In this document: in pieces, positions 37,919-47,037 of the stretch
How the letters are laid out: every line of letters begins with the position of its first letter
Numbering within the stretch: position 1 is the first letter of the stretch
Origin: Leptothrix cholodnii SP-6
GTDB lineage: Bacteria; Pseudomonadota; Gammaproteobacteria; Burkholderiales; Burkholderiaceae_C
Reading direction: 5' to 3'
NCBI RefSeq assembly: GCF_000019785.1
Contig: NC_010524.1
Span: forward strand, 2,170,001 to 2,234,000
DNA: 64,000 bases
Made by a program: the position numbers and the translations under genes
The notes under the pieces: generated by a model
Databases searched by the model: none
The model's input: the letters and a program-made list of their open reading frames with translations, nothing else
What the model was told of the DNA's origin: nothing

Positions 37919-40140
37919 CGCGCCGTCGCTCGTTCACGCGCTCGCCAGCTGCGCCAGCCGAACCAGACCAGCGCCAGCAGCGCCACGCCCGCGAGCATCA
38001 GCGGCCAGCCGACCGGCCGGTTCCAGGCCCGCTGCAGCCGCGTGCGCAGCGCCGTGTCGACGCGGTAGAAACGCAGGTGATCCTTGATCAGCACCGGCAC
38101 CACCGCGTTGCGCACCCAGGGCTGGAAGGCGCCGGTGGCGTCGGGGATGTAGCCCCAGATCCACGGCGCGTCGTCCTGCAGCAGCGCCACCATGCGGTCG
38201 ATCAGCGCCTGCTTGGGCGGCCCGTCGTCCAGATCCTTGAGCTGCTGGAACAGCCGGTCGAAGGCCGGGTTGTCGTAGTTGGCGGTGTTCTCGCCCTCCG
38301 AGCGGGTCTTGCCGTTCGGGCCGTAGAGCAGGAACAGGAAGTTCTCCGCGTCCGGGTAATCGGCCAGCCAGCCCGAGAAGAACAGCTGATGCCGGCCCTT
38401 GCGCACCTTGTCCTGGAACTGGTTGTTGTCGGTGGCGCGCACCTCGAGCTGGATGCCGAGCTGGCCGAACTGGCGGCTCATCCAATCGATCTCGGCCTTG
38501 AATTCGGGCGTCAGCGTGCGGTAGAAATCGTAGTTGATGACCAGCGGGCGGCCCGTGCGGGCGTCGCGCCCGTCGGGGTAGCCGGCCTCGACCATCAGCT
38601 TGCGCGCGTCCTCGATCGGCCGCCGCACGATCTTGCCGTCGACCACCCGGTGCGTGACCGGATTGACGCCGTCGAGCGCACCTTGTCGCGAGCCGAAGAT
38701 GCCTGCCGGCAGCGGCCCCATCGCCTCGACGCCGCCCTTGTTCGGGAAGATGTTGCTGTAGTCGGCCCAGTCGAGCGCGATCGAGATCGCCTGGCGCAGC
38801 CGGCGATTGCGCGCCTGCTGCTCGGGCGTGTCGCCGCGGCCGACCACCGGGTCGAGCATGTTGAAGCCCATGAACCAGATGCTCAGGTCGCCGGCGCGCG
38901 GCAGCTGGTAGCCGCGCTCGGTGTACTCGGCGCGCGCTTCGGGCGAGTCTTCCATGTCGATCAGATAGTCGGCGCCGCGGTCGGTGCGCTCGATCTCGGG
39001 CACGTCCAGGAAACCCTGGCGGAACTTGGCTTTCAGCGGCACCTGTTCGCGCTCCATCTGGAACACGATCCGGTCGACGAAGGGCGTCGGCTTGCCGCAG
39101 TCGTCGAGCAGGCCGCGCTCGCGGTCGCCGGGCATGCCTTCGCAGGGGTACGGGTCGCCGCGGTAGTTGGGGTTGCGTACCAGCACGTGGCGGCGATCCT
39201 GTTCGAACTCGGCCATCATGAACGGCCCGGTGCCGACCGGCCAGCGGTCCAGCGACAGCCCGTTGCGCGCCATGCCCGGCTGGGCGTAGAAGGCGTCGGC
39301 CTCCCACGGCATCGGCGCGGCAAACGGCATCGCCATCCAGTATTTCCACTGCGGATACTTGCCGCGGATGCGCAGGCGCAGCAGGTGCTTCTCCGGCGCG
39401 CTGACCCCCGCCAGTGGCCAGCGGCGGAAGTCGAGAAACGGCTTGTCGAGTGCGGCCGGATCGAGCCCGGCGCGCAGCTTGGCGTCCTCCTGCTTGACCA
39501 GCGCGCCGTACTCCTTCAGCCCGACGATGTACTCGGCAAAGATGCCGAAGATCGGCGTGGTCACCCGCGTGGTGGCGTGGCGCTTGAGGCCGTAGACGAA
39601 GTCCTCGGCCACCAGTTCGCGCGTACCCGTCACCTCGAACTGCCACGGCGACGTGCGCTCGCCCACCTGCGCCGCGCTCAGCTGGTGATACAGGTAGCGG
39701 CCTTGCGCGTCCTGCGCAAACGCCGGGTGCGGCTGGTAGCGGATGCCGGGGCGGATGCGCACCTCGTACACGCTCTCGGCCACCTGTTCGCCCGGCGCAT
39801 CAGCGGCCAGGCGCCGGCCGTTCTTGTCCAGATAGACCGGCGGCGCCACCTCGGTCGCCACCTTCGGGATCAGCGTGAACGGGCGCTTGAGGTAGTGATA
39901 GGTGTACGGCGGCTCGTAGATGCCGTAGGTGTAGGGCGTGTCCTGGTTCCAGTACGACGCCACTGGGTCGAGGTGTCGTGGCGAGCGCTCGGTGAACGCG
40001 GTGTAGAGCGTGTTCGAGGCCGCCGAGCCAGGGCCGTGCGGACTGTTGTCGCAGCCGGCCAGCAAGGTGAGGCCTGCCAGCACCAGGCCAGCGCCGAAGC
40101 GGATCACGCGTTGCATCCAGGCCATCGCGTGATCGGCCAT
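37915..40140 (-). CDS. yejA: periplasmic peptide-binding lipoprotein (SBP family 5, YejA-like)
   Basis: 741 residues, larger than the usual 530-600 of family 5 receptors. A lipoprotein signal (hydrophobic stretch ending LTLLAGC, Cys near 29) anchors it in the membrane. The solute-binding family 5 body follows with SLDRWPVGTGPFM, LRQAISIALDWADYSNIF, LMVEAGYPDG and FLLYGPNGKT. A C-terminal helix (about 715-733, WPLMLAGVALLALVWFGW) with a basic tail suggests a second membrane anchor, which is unusual for a receptor. It is the first gene of the transporter set. The ligand is probably peptide or muropeptide, given the ldcA neighbour. Confidence 0.88.
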   Translation of the reverse strand: MADHAMAWMQRVIRFGAGLVLAGLTLLAGCDNSPHGPGSAASNTLYTAFTERSPRHLDPVASYWNQDTPYTYGIYEPPYTYHYLKRPFTLIPKVATEVAPPVYLDKNGRRLAADAPGEQVAESVYEVRIRPGIRYQPHPAFAQDAQGRYLYHQLSAAQVGERTSPWQFEVTGTRELVAEDFVYGLKRHATTRVTTPIFGIFAEYIVGLKEYGALVKQEDAKLRAGLDPAALDKPFLDFRRWPLAGVSAPEKHLLRLRIRGKYPQWKYWMAMPFAAPMPWEADAFYAQPGMARNGLSLDRWPVGTGPFMMAEFEQDRRHVLVRNPNYRGDPYPCEGMPGDRERGLLDDCGKPTPFVDRIVFQMEREQVPLKAKFRQGFLDVPEIERTDRGADYLIDMEDSPEARAEYTERGYQLPRAGDLSIWFMGFNMLDPVVGRGDTPEQQARNRRLRQAISIALDWADYSNIFPNKGGVEAMGPLPAGIFGSRQGALDGVNPVTHRVVDGKIVRRPIEDARKLMVEAGYPDGRDARTGRPLVINYDFYRTLTPEFKAEIDWMSRQFGQLGIQLEVRATDNNQFQDKVRKGRHQLFFSGWLADYPDAENFLFLLYGPNGKTRSEGENTANYDNPAFDRLFQQLKDLDDGPPKQALIDRMVALLQDDAPWIWGYIPDATGAFQPWVRNAVVPVLIKDHLRFYRVDTALRTRLQRAWNRPVGWPLMLAGVALLALVWFGWRSWRARERATAR

Positions 40141-40148
40141 CGCCCGGG

Positions 40149-41075
40149 TCAGCCCCAGGCCACCAGGGCGTCACGCCCTTCGATCACCAGCTGCGCCTTG
40201 ATCCCCACCGGCAGCGTCACCTTGGTCGGCACATGGCCGATCGGCAGGCCGGTCAGCACCGGGGTGGAGGTCATCGCCCGCACCTGCGCGACCATCGACT
40301 TGACGTTGTAGCCGCGGTCGAGCGGGCTCTTGCGCCAGCCGCCGAAATCGCCCAGCAGCACCGCCTTCTGCGCCGCCAGCACGCCGGCCTGCTGCAGCTG
40401 CATCAGCATGCGTTCGACCCGGTACGGGTGCTCGTTGATGTCTTCGAGGAACAGGATGCCGCCCTTGACCTTCGGCCAGTGCGGCGTGCCCAGCAGCGAG
40501 CACAGCACCGTCAGGTTGCCGCCCCACAGCAGGCCCTTGACGTCGAGGCCGTCGTGACCTTCTTCGGTACGGAAACCCACCGCCTCCAGCTCGCCGCTGA
40601 CCGCCTCGATGAAGCAGTCGGGCGTCACCTCGTCGAGCCCGCCCTCGGCCACGCTGCGGCCGAAGTCGTCGACCGCCAGCGGGCCGTGCCAGCTCGGCGC
40701 CTTGGTGTGCGCCAGCAGGCCCAGGTGCAGCGCCGTCTGGTCGCTGTAGCCGACCCAGTGCGTGCCGCGCGCCACCGCACGCGCCAGCAGCGGCCAGTCG
40801 ATGCGGTCGAGCAGCCGCGTCAGGCCGTAACCGCCGCGCGTGGCCAGCGCCACCGTGGGGGCGGCCTCGGCCACGCGGTGCAAGGCGGCCAGGCGCAGGT
40901 CGTCGTCGCCGGCAAAACGCTGGTGGCGGGCCAGCGCGTCGGCGTCGATCGACACCTCGAAGCCGTAGGCCTGCAGCCGCTTGGCCGCGCGCCGCAGGGC
41001 GGGCGCCGCCATCACCACGCCCGACGGGCTGTAGAGGTGCAGGGTACCCAGGTCGTGGGCGAATGCTTCAGTCAT
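40149..41075 (-). CDS. ldcA: LD-carboxypeptidase (muropeptide L,D-carboxypeptidase)
   Basis: 308 residues, cytoplasmic S66 peptidase. It removes the terminal D-Ala from murein tetrapeptides during peptidoglycan recycling. Nucleophile Ser111 lies in HWVGYSDQTAL. The other catalytic residues are expected in ILFLEDINEHPYR (Glu) and IGHVPTKVTLPVG (His). The ATRGGYGLTRLLD segment is the usual oxyanion region. It lies 8 bases upstream of the peptide receptor gene and overlaps tadA by 8 bases, so it is part of the transporter operon and supports a murein-peptide role for it. Confidence 0.92.
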   Translation of the reverse strand: MTEAFAHDLGTLHLYSPSGVVMAAPALRRAAKRLQAYGFEVSIDADALARHQRFAGDDDLRLAALHRVAEAAPTVALATRGGYGLTRLLDRIDWPLLARAVARGTHWVGYSDQTALHLGLLAHTKAPSWHGPLAVDDFGRSVAEGGLDEVTPDCFIEAVSGELEAVGFRTEEGHDGLDVKGLLWGGNLTVLCSLLGTPHWPKVKGGILFLEDINEHPYRVERMLMQLQQAGVLAAQKAVLLGDFGGWRKSPLDRGYNVKSMVAQVRAMTSTPVLTGLPIGHVPTKVTLPVGIKAQLVIEGRDALVAWG

Positions 41076-41763
41076 TGCGGTTCCGATCAGCGGACATCAG
41101 TTGGGCTGCGAACAGGTCGAGCGCGCCGGCTTCGCTGAGCCGGCCCTCGTCGACGTCGGGCAGCGGCATGGGTTCGTCGGGTTCGTCAGGCAGCATCTCG
41201 AAGACCTCGCCCACGGCGACCGGGCCGGTCTCGGCCGGCGCTTCTTCGCTGCGGCGCGCCAGGCGTTCGGCCTTCTGCTGGTTGCGCCGCTCGACGAAGA
41301 ATTCGCGCAGCACCCGGCCGCAGCTGTCGGCCAGCACGCCGCCCTGCACCTCGGTCTGGTGATTGAGCTGTGGCAGGTCGAACAGGTTCACCACCGAGCC
41401 GGCCGCGCCGGTTTTCGGATCCCAGGCGCCGAACACCACGCGCCGCAAGCGCGCGTGCAGCAGCGCCATCGCGCACATCGCGCAGGGCTCGAGGGTGATG
41501 TAGATCTCGCAGTCGGGCAGGCGGTAGTTCTCGAGCAGCGTGGCGGCGTGGCGCAGCGCCACCAGCTCGGCGTGCGCGGTCGGGTCGTTCGTGGTGACGG
41601 GCCGGTTGTAGCCGGTGGCGATCACCTGCGGGCCGTCGGCGGTGTGGCGCACGATCACCGCGCCCACCGGCACTTCGCCGGCCAGGTGCGCGTTGAGCGC
41701 CTGGTCGAGTGCCAGGCGCATGGTGTTTTCGTCTCGGGAGGTGGTGTCGGTAGCGTCGGTCAT
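41068..41763 (-). CDS. tadA: tRNA adenosine(34) deaminase
   Basis: 231 residues from the ATG at 41763. It converts A34 to inosine in tRNA-Arg(ACG) and needs zinc. The active site is H64-A-E66 with C94 and C97 in PCAMC. The core ends near residue 160; a further 65 residues, rich in Glu, Pro and Ala (AETGPVAVGEVFEMLPDEPD), form a tail not present in E. coli TadA. Related purine/cytosine deaminases are possible, but the motif spacing and RVVFGAWDPKTGAAGS fit TadA. Confidence 0.9.
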   Translation of the reverse strand: MTDATDTTSRDENTMRLALDQALNAHLAGEVPVGAVIVRHTADGPQVIATGYNRPVTTNDPTAHAELVALRHAATLLENYRLPDCEIYITLEPCAMCAMALLHARLRRVVFGAWDPKTGAAGSVVNLFDLPQLNHQTEVQGGVLADSCGRVLREFFVERRNQQKAERLARRSEEAPAETGPVAVGEVFEMLPDEPDEPMPLPDVDEGRLSEAGALDLFAAQLMSADRNRND

Positions 41764-41822
41764 GGCATGGAGCGATCGCCACAGGCGATGGGTCGACATT
41801 GTCTCAGGACACCCGACGCACA

Positions 41823-44405
41823 ATGGCCCGCATGATCCGCGTCGAGGACCAGCCTCCGGCCGACCCGCCACGCGCCGCCGTCGGCGATGGGCACGGCTTG
41901 AGCAGCACCGAAGCCCGGCAGCGCCTCGCGCTCGACGGCCCGAACGCGCTGCCGGAGTCGCAGCCGCGCAGCGCATTGCGCCTGCTGGGCGACGTGCTGC
42001 GCGAGCCGATGTTCCTGCTGCTGGTGGCCTGCGGCGCGGTCTACCTGGTGCTCGGCGACCGCAACGAGGCGCTGATGCTGCTGGGCTTCGTGTTCGTGGT
42101 GATGGGCATCAGCTTCGTGCAGCAGCGCCGCACCGAGCGCTCGCTCGACGCGCTGCGCGAGCTGTCGAGCCCGCAGGCGCTGGTGCTGCGCGACGGCGTG
42201 GCGCGCAAGATCGCCAGCCGCGAGCTGGTGCGCGGCGACATCGTGCTGCTGGCCGAAGGTGACCGCGTGCCGGCCGACATGGCGCTGCTGCAGTCGGCCA
42301 ACCTGTCGGTCGACGAGTCGATGCTGACGGGCGAATCGGTGCCGGTGAGCAAGCGGGTCGGCGCGGCTGATGACGACCAGAATGCCGGCCAGGTGTTCTC
42401 CGGCACGCTGATCACACAAGGCACGGCGCGCGCCCGGGTGACGGCCACCGGCGAGCGCAGCGCGCTCGGGCGCATCGGCCGGTCGCTCGAAGCGCTGGGC
42501 GCCGAGGACACGCCGATCCAGCGCGAGACTCGCCAGATCGTGCAGCGCGTGGCCGTGCTCGGCCTGCTGCTGGCGGCCGGCCTGGCGCTGGCCTGGTGGC
42601 TCACGACCGGCGACTGGCTGCGCGGCCTGCTCGCCGGCCTGACGCTGGCGATGGCGGTGCTGCCCGAGGAACTGCCGGTGGTGCTGACGCTGTTCCTGGG
42701 TCTCGGCGCCTGGCGGCTGACGCGCGAGCAGGTGCTGGCGCGCAGCATCCCGGCGGTCGAGCTGCTGGGCGCCACCACCGTGCTGTGTGTCGACAAGACC
42801 GGCACGCTGACCGCCAACCGGATGGCGGTGCGCTCGATCCGGTCCGAGGCCGATGACTACGACAGCGTCAGTGCCCTGCCCTTGCAGGACGCGGTGCACG
42901 ACGTGCTCGAGTTCGCCGTGCTCGCCAGCCACCGCCGCGCCTTCGACCCGATGGAGAGCGCCATCGGCGCCTGCGGCCAGCGGCTGCTGGCGGACACCGA
43001 ACACCTGCACGGCGACTGGACGCTGGTCGACGACTACCCGCTGTCGCCCGAGATGCTGGCGATGTCGCGCGTCTGGCAATCGCCCGACCGCAGCGAACGC
43101 ATGATTGCTGCCAAGGGCGCGCCCGAAGCGATCGTCGACCTCTGCCACCTCGACACCACCCGCCACGCCGCGATCGCCGAGCAGGTGGCGGCGATGGCCG
43201 GCAACGGCCTGCGGGTGCTCGGCGTGGCGCGGGCGGTGTTCGCGGCGCAGGCGCTGCCGGGCAACCAGCACGATTTCGACTTCGAGTTCCTCGGCCTGAT
43301 CGCGCTCGAAGACCCGGTGCGCCCGGACGTGCCGCAGGCCATCGCCGAGTGCCGAGCCGCCGGCATCCGGGTCGTGATGATCACCGGCGACCACCCGGCC
43401 ACCGCCACCTCGGTGGCGCGCCAGGCCGGCCTGGACGCCGACGGCCAGGTGATGACCGGCACCGAACTCGATGCGCTCGGCGACACCGAACTGGCCGCCA
43501 GGCTGGTCGACACGTCGATCTTCTGCCGCGTGCAGCCCGAGCAGAAGCTGCGGCTGGTGCAGGCCTTGCGCGCCCGTGGCGACGTGGTCGCGATGACCGG
43601 CGACGGCGTCAACGACGCACCCGCGCTGAAGGCCGCCCACATCGGCGTGGCGATGGGCGCGCGCGGCACCGACGTGGCGCGCCAGGCCGCGGCGCTGGTG
43701 CTGCTGAACGACGATTTCGCCTCGCTGGTCACCGCGCTGCGCTACGGCCGGCGGGTGTTCGCCAACCTGCGCAAGGCCTTCGTGTTCGTGATCGCGGTGC
43801 ACCTGCCGATCATCGGCCTGTCGATCCTGCCGGTGCTGCTGGGCTGGCCGATGCTGCTGATGCCGGTGCACATCCTGTTCCTGCAACTCATCATCGACCC
43901 GGCCTGTTCGGTGGTGTTCGAGGCCGAGCCGCTGGAGCCGCAGGCCATGACCGCGCCGCCGCGCCGCCCGGACGCACGCCTGTTCGACGCCGCCGTGTTG
44001 GTCCGCGGCCTGTGGCAAGGCGCCGGCCTGCTCGTGCTGCTGGTGGCGGTGTACGCGCTGGCGCGCTCGGCGGGGCAAGCCGACGACGCGGCGCGCACGC
44101 TGCTGTTCACCGCGCTGGTGCTGTCGAATCTGGCGCTGATCCATGCCAACCGCGCGTGGGGGCCGGTGTCGTGGACGGCCAACGGCAGCGCCAACCACGC
44201 CTTCCGGTGGATCGCGCTGGCGGCCGTCGGGCTGCTCGGCCTGGTGCTCGGCGTGCCGGCGGTGCGGCGGGTGTTCGCGTTTGCGCCGCCGTCGGCCGTG
44301 TTGCTGCTGGTCGGCGTGGGTACCGCGCTGCTGAGCCTGCTGTGGTTCGAGGCGGTCAAGTGGTGGCTCAGCCGCCCGGCAGCGGCAGCGCGCTGGTGCA
44401 CTTGA
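41823..44405 (+). CDS. cation-transporting P-type ATPase
   Basis: 860 residues from the ATG at 41823; the alternative TTG at 41799 and ATG at 41832 are close. Motifs are LTGES (actuator domain), the membrane motif PEELP in M4, phosphorylation site Asp324 in CVDKTGTLT, and GDGVNDAPALKAAHIGVAMG. The N-terminal cation ATPase domain and C-terminal M5-M10 region fit the P2-type, Ca2+-like (SERCA/YloB) group, but PEELP instead of PEGLP leaves the ion uncertain (Ca2+, Mg2+ or Mn2+). It ends in a 38-base overlap with the convergent Lrp/AsnC gene and may be linked to it only by position. Confidence 0.88.
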   Translation: MARMIRVEDQPPADPPRAAVGDGHGLSSTEARQRLALDGPNALPESQPRSALRLLGDVLREPMFLLLVACGAVYLVLGDRNEALMLLGFVFVVMGISFVQQRRTERSLDALRELSSPQALVLRDGVARKIASRELVRGDIVLLAEGDRVPADMALLQSANLSVDESMLTGESVPVSKRVGAADDDQNAGQVFSGTLITQGTARARVTATGERSALGRIGRSLEALGAEDTPIQRETRQIVQRVAVLGLLLAAGLALAWWLTTGDWLRGLLAGLTLAMAVLPEELPVVLTLFLGLGAWRLTREQVLARSIPAVELLGATTVLCVDKTGTLTANRMAVRSIRSEADDYDSVSALPLQDAVHDVLEFAVLASHRRAFDPMESAIGACGQRLLADTEHLHGDWTLVDDYPLSPEMLAMSRVWQSPDRSERMIAAKGAPEAIVDLCHLDTTRHAAIAEQVAAMAGNGLRVLGVARAVFAAQALPGNQHDFDFEFLGLIALEDPVRPDVPQAIAECRAAGIRVVMITGDHPATATSVARQAGLDADGQVMTGTELDALGDTELAARLVDTSIFCRVQPEQKLRLVQALRARGDVVAMTGDGVNDAPALKAAHIGVAMGARGTDVARQAAALVLLNDDFASLVTALRYGRRVFANLRKAFVFVIAVHLPIIGLSILPVLLGWPMLLMPVHILFLQLIIDPACSVVFEAEPLEPQAMTAPPRRPDARLFDAAVLVRGLWQGAGLLVLLVAVYALARSAGQADDAARTLLFTALVLSNLALIHANRAWGPVSWTANGSANHAFRWIALAAVGLLGLVLGVPAVRRVFAFAPPSAVLLLVGVGTALLSLLWFEAVKWWLSRPAAAARWCT

Positions 44406-44844
44406 TCTCGTCCAGGCAGACGCTGGACCGTACCGCCGTCACGCCCGGCAGGTGCATCAGCGTCTCCATCAGGAAGCGCGACAGCGCCTTCAGGTCGGTC
44501 GCGATCACCTTGATGACGTAATCGAAATCGCCGGTCACCGAGTAGCACTCCAGCACCTGCGGAAAGTCGGCGATCAGGTCGTTGAACTTCGGCATCTCGC
44601 GCAGGTGGCCGCGCTCCATCGTCAGGTGGATGAAGGCGACCACGCCCAGCCCGAGCCTGGCGCTCGACAGCCGGGTCTCGTAGCGGGCGATGTAACCCGC
44701 GTCCTCAAGCCGGCGGTGCCGGCGGTGGCATTGGGCGGGCGACAGGCCGACCTCCTGCGCCAGCTCGAGGTTTGACGCACGTCCATGTTCCTGCAGATAA
44801 GCCAGGATTTTCCGGTCGGTTCGATCCAGATCAAGCTCGGACAA
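44368..44844 (-). CDS. Lrp/AsnC-family transcriptional regulator
   Basis: 158 residues: an N-terminal helix-turn-helix (LDRTDRKILAYLQEHG, LSPAQCHRRHRRLEDAGYI) followed by a RAM (ligand-binding) domain with CYSVTGDFDYVIKVIATD. Such regulators respond to amino acids. The gene is divergent from the TrpXYZ-like importer and aromatic catabolism genes (226-base gap, with an AACCAG/CTGGTT inverted repeat at 44888-44910). A role in sensing an aromatic amino acid is plausible but inferred. Its end overlaps the P-type ATPase gene. Confidence 0.9.
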   Translation of the reverse strand: MSELDLDRTDRKILAYLQEHGRASNLELAQEVGLSPAQCHRRHRRLEDAGYIARYETRLSSARLGLGVVAFIHLTMERGHLREMPKFNDLIADFPQVLECYSVTGDFDYVIKVIATDLKALSRFLMETLMHLPGVTAVRSSVCLDEIKCTSALPLPGG

Positions 44845-45070
44845 GATCCTCTCCTACTTCTGCTGCTCGATGAAATTTCGTCTCGCCAACCAGGGTTCTC
44901 CCGGCTGGTTTGCGAAAGCTTATTTTTCGACCCGAACTCTAAACTTCTTTTCGCTGACTGACCCGGTACAGCCCTTCAGGAAGCCCTTCACAGAGGGGCC
45001 GACACCCTGCACTGACCGAGGTTCCGAGCCGATCCGGCCCTGCCAGCGATTCCCACAAGGAGACGATTCG

Positions 45071-46045
45071 ATGCAACATTCTTTCTTCCGTCGTGCCACC
45101 CTCGGCGCCCTGTCGCTGGCCCTCGCCGCCGCCTTCACGCCCGCACTCGCCGCCGACAAGTCGGTCGCCGTCACGGCGATCGTCGAACACCCCGCACTCG
45201 ACGCGGTGCGTGACGGCGTCAAGGACGAGCTCAGAGCCGCCGGCTTCGAGGCCGGCAAGAACCTGAAATACGCCTACCAGAGCGCACAGGGCAACAGCGG
45301 CACCGCCGCGCAGATCGCCCGCAAGTACATCGGCGACCGGCCGGACGTGATCGTCGCCATCGCCACGCCGTCGGCCCAGGCGGTGGTGGCCGCCACCCGC
45401 GACGTGCCGGTGGTGTTCAGCGCCGTCACCGACCCGGTGGCCGCCAAGCTGGTCAAGACCTGGAGCGCCTCGGGCAGCAACGTCACCGGCGTGTCCGACC
45501 TGTCGCCGCTGGACAAGCACCTGGCGCTGATCAAGCAGATCCTGCCGCAGGCCAGGCGCATCGGCGTGATCTACAGCCCGGGCGAAGCCAACTCGGTGGC
45601 GATCGTCGACGCACTGAAAAAGGCCGCGCCCGCCGCCGGCCTGACGCTGGTGGAAGCCGCCGCCGCCCGCACGGTCGACGTGGCCAGCGCCGCGCAGAGC
45701 CTGGTCGGCCGCGCCGACGTGATCTACGCGCCCACCGACAACAACGTGATGTCGGCCTTCGAGGGCATCGTCAAGGTGGCGCAGCAGGCCAAGCTGCCGG
45801 TGATCGCCGCCGACACCGACGCGGTCAAGCGCGGCGCGGTGGCCGCGCTGGGCCTGAACTACTACGACCTCGGCCGCCAGACCGGCAAGGTGGTGGCGCG
45901 CATCCTCAACGGCGAGGCCGCCGGCAGCATCGCCTCGCAGGTCAGCAGCACCTTCGAGCTGCACGTCAACCCGGCCGCAGCCACGCGCCAGGGCGTGACG
46001 CTGTCGCAGGCGTTCATCCAGTCGGCCAAGGTGGTGGTTCGCTGA
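45071..46045 (+). CDS. ABC importer substrate-binding protein (TrpX-like)
   Basis: 324 residues, with a signal peptide cleaved near ALAADK (about 28). It is a member of the ABC substrate-binding family PF04392 that includes TrpX. Conserved parts are AYQSAQGNSGTAAQIARKYI, ATPSAQAV, VPVVFSAVTDPVAAKLV, IGVIYSPGEANSV, YAPTDNNVMSAFEG and ALGLNYYDLGRQTG. The gene set with permease and ATPase resembles the tryptophan/aromatic TrpXYZ transporter. Its position just ahead of phenylalanine/tyrosine catabolism suggests Phe or Tyr as ligand (inference). Confidence 0.85.
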   Translation: MQHSFFRRATLGALSLALAAAFTPALAADKSVAVTAIVEHPALDAVRDGVKDELRAAGFEAGKNLKYAYQSAQGNSGTAAQIARKYIGDRPDVIVAIATPSAQAVVAATRDVPVVFSAVTDPVAAKLVKTWSASGSNVTGVSDLSPLDKHLALIKQILPQARRIGVIYSPGEANSVAIVDALKKAAPAAGLTLVEAAAARTVDVASAAQSLVGRADVIYAPTDNNVMSAFEGIVKVAQQAKLPVIAADTDAVKRGAVAALGLNYYDLGRQTGKVVARILNGEAAGSIASQVSSTFELHVNPAAATRQGVTLSQAFIQSAKVVVR

Positions 46046-46095
46046 AATCGCGCTCGATCCGGCCCGCCCCCACCCACTGAACAAGGACTCGCTCC

Positions 46096-47037
46096 ATGTC
46101 CCTCATCGCCTCCCTGGGCGCGCTTGAAATCGGTCTGATCTTCGGACTGGTCGCGCTCGGCGTCTTCCTGTCGTTTCGCATCATCAACTTCCCCGACCTC
46201 ACGGTCGACGGCAGCTTCCCGCTCGGCGGCGCGGTCGCCGCGGCGCTGATCGTCGCCGGCTGGAACCCGTTTGCCGCCACCGCGATGGCGGTCGTGGCCG
46301 GCGCGCTGGCCGGCTACCTGACGGCCTGGCTCAACGTGCGGCTGCGCATCATGCAGTTGCTGGCCAGCATCCTGGTGATGATCGCGCTGTACTCGATCAA
46401 CCTGCGCGTGATGGGCAAGCCCAACATCGCGCTGATCAACGACCCGACCGTCTTCAGTCTGCTTGCCTTTGGCGACCTGCCCGACTACTGGCTCAAGCCG
46501 CTCGCGCTGCTGGCCATCGTGGCGATCGCCAAGATCGGCATCGACCTGTTCTTCGCGTCCGAACTGGGCCTGGCGATGCGCGCCACCGGCGGCAACCCGC
46601 GCATGGCCCGGGCGCAGGGCATCTCGACCGACCGGCTGACGTTGTGGGGCCTGGCGCTGTCGAACGCGCTGGTGGCACTGGCCGGTGCGCTGTTCGTGCA
46701 GACCCAGGGCGGCGCCGACATCTCGATGGGCATCGGCACCATCGTGATCGGCCTGGCCGCGGTGATCATCGGCGAGACGCTGCTGCCCGCCCGCACCCTG
46801 GTGCTGACCACCCTGGCCTGCATCCTGGGTGCGGTGCTCTACCGCTTCTTTATCGCCACTGCGCTCAACAGCGATTTCCTCGGCCTGCAGGCGCAGGACC
46901 TGAACCTCGTCACCGCGCTGCTGGTCGCCCTGGCGCTGCTGATCCCGTCCTACAAGCGCAAGCTCGCGGCGTTGTTTCCGGCTGCGTCCGGCTCCGCCAA
47001 GACGGCCCGCGTTTCCACCCTGAAGGAGGCCCGCTGA
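46096..47037 (+). CDS. ABC importer permease (TrpY-like)
   Basis: 313 residues with about nine membrane helices. The start GALEIGLIFGLVALGVFLSF and the NFPDLTVDGSFPLGGAVAAALI segment are typical of the permeases paired with PF04392 receptors; the ATPase-contact region is RATGGNPRMARAQGIS. It lies 50 bases after the receptor gene, and its stop overlaps the ATPase start (TGATG). Confidence 0.88.
   Translation: MSLIASLGALEIGLIFGLVALGVFLSFRIINFPDLTVDGSFPLGGAVAAALIVAGWNPFAATAMAVVAGALAGYLTAWLNVRLRIMQLLASILVMIALYSINLRVMGKPNIALINDPTVFSLLAFGDLPDYWLKPLALLAIVAIAKIGIDLFFASELGLAMRATGGNPRMARAQGISTDRLTLWGLALSNALVALAGALFVQTQGGADISMGIGTIVIGLAAVIIGETLLPARTLVLTTLACILGAVLYRFFIATALNSDFLGLQAQDLNLVTALLVALALLIPSYKRKLAALFPAASGSAKTARVSTLKEAR

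Noticed and set aside
41799..41822. TTG start of the P-type ATPase
   Set aside because: An ATG lies 24 bases downstream in frame and no ribosome site favours the TTG.
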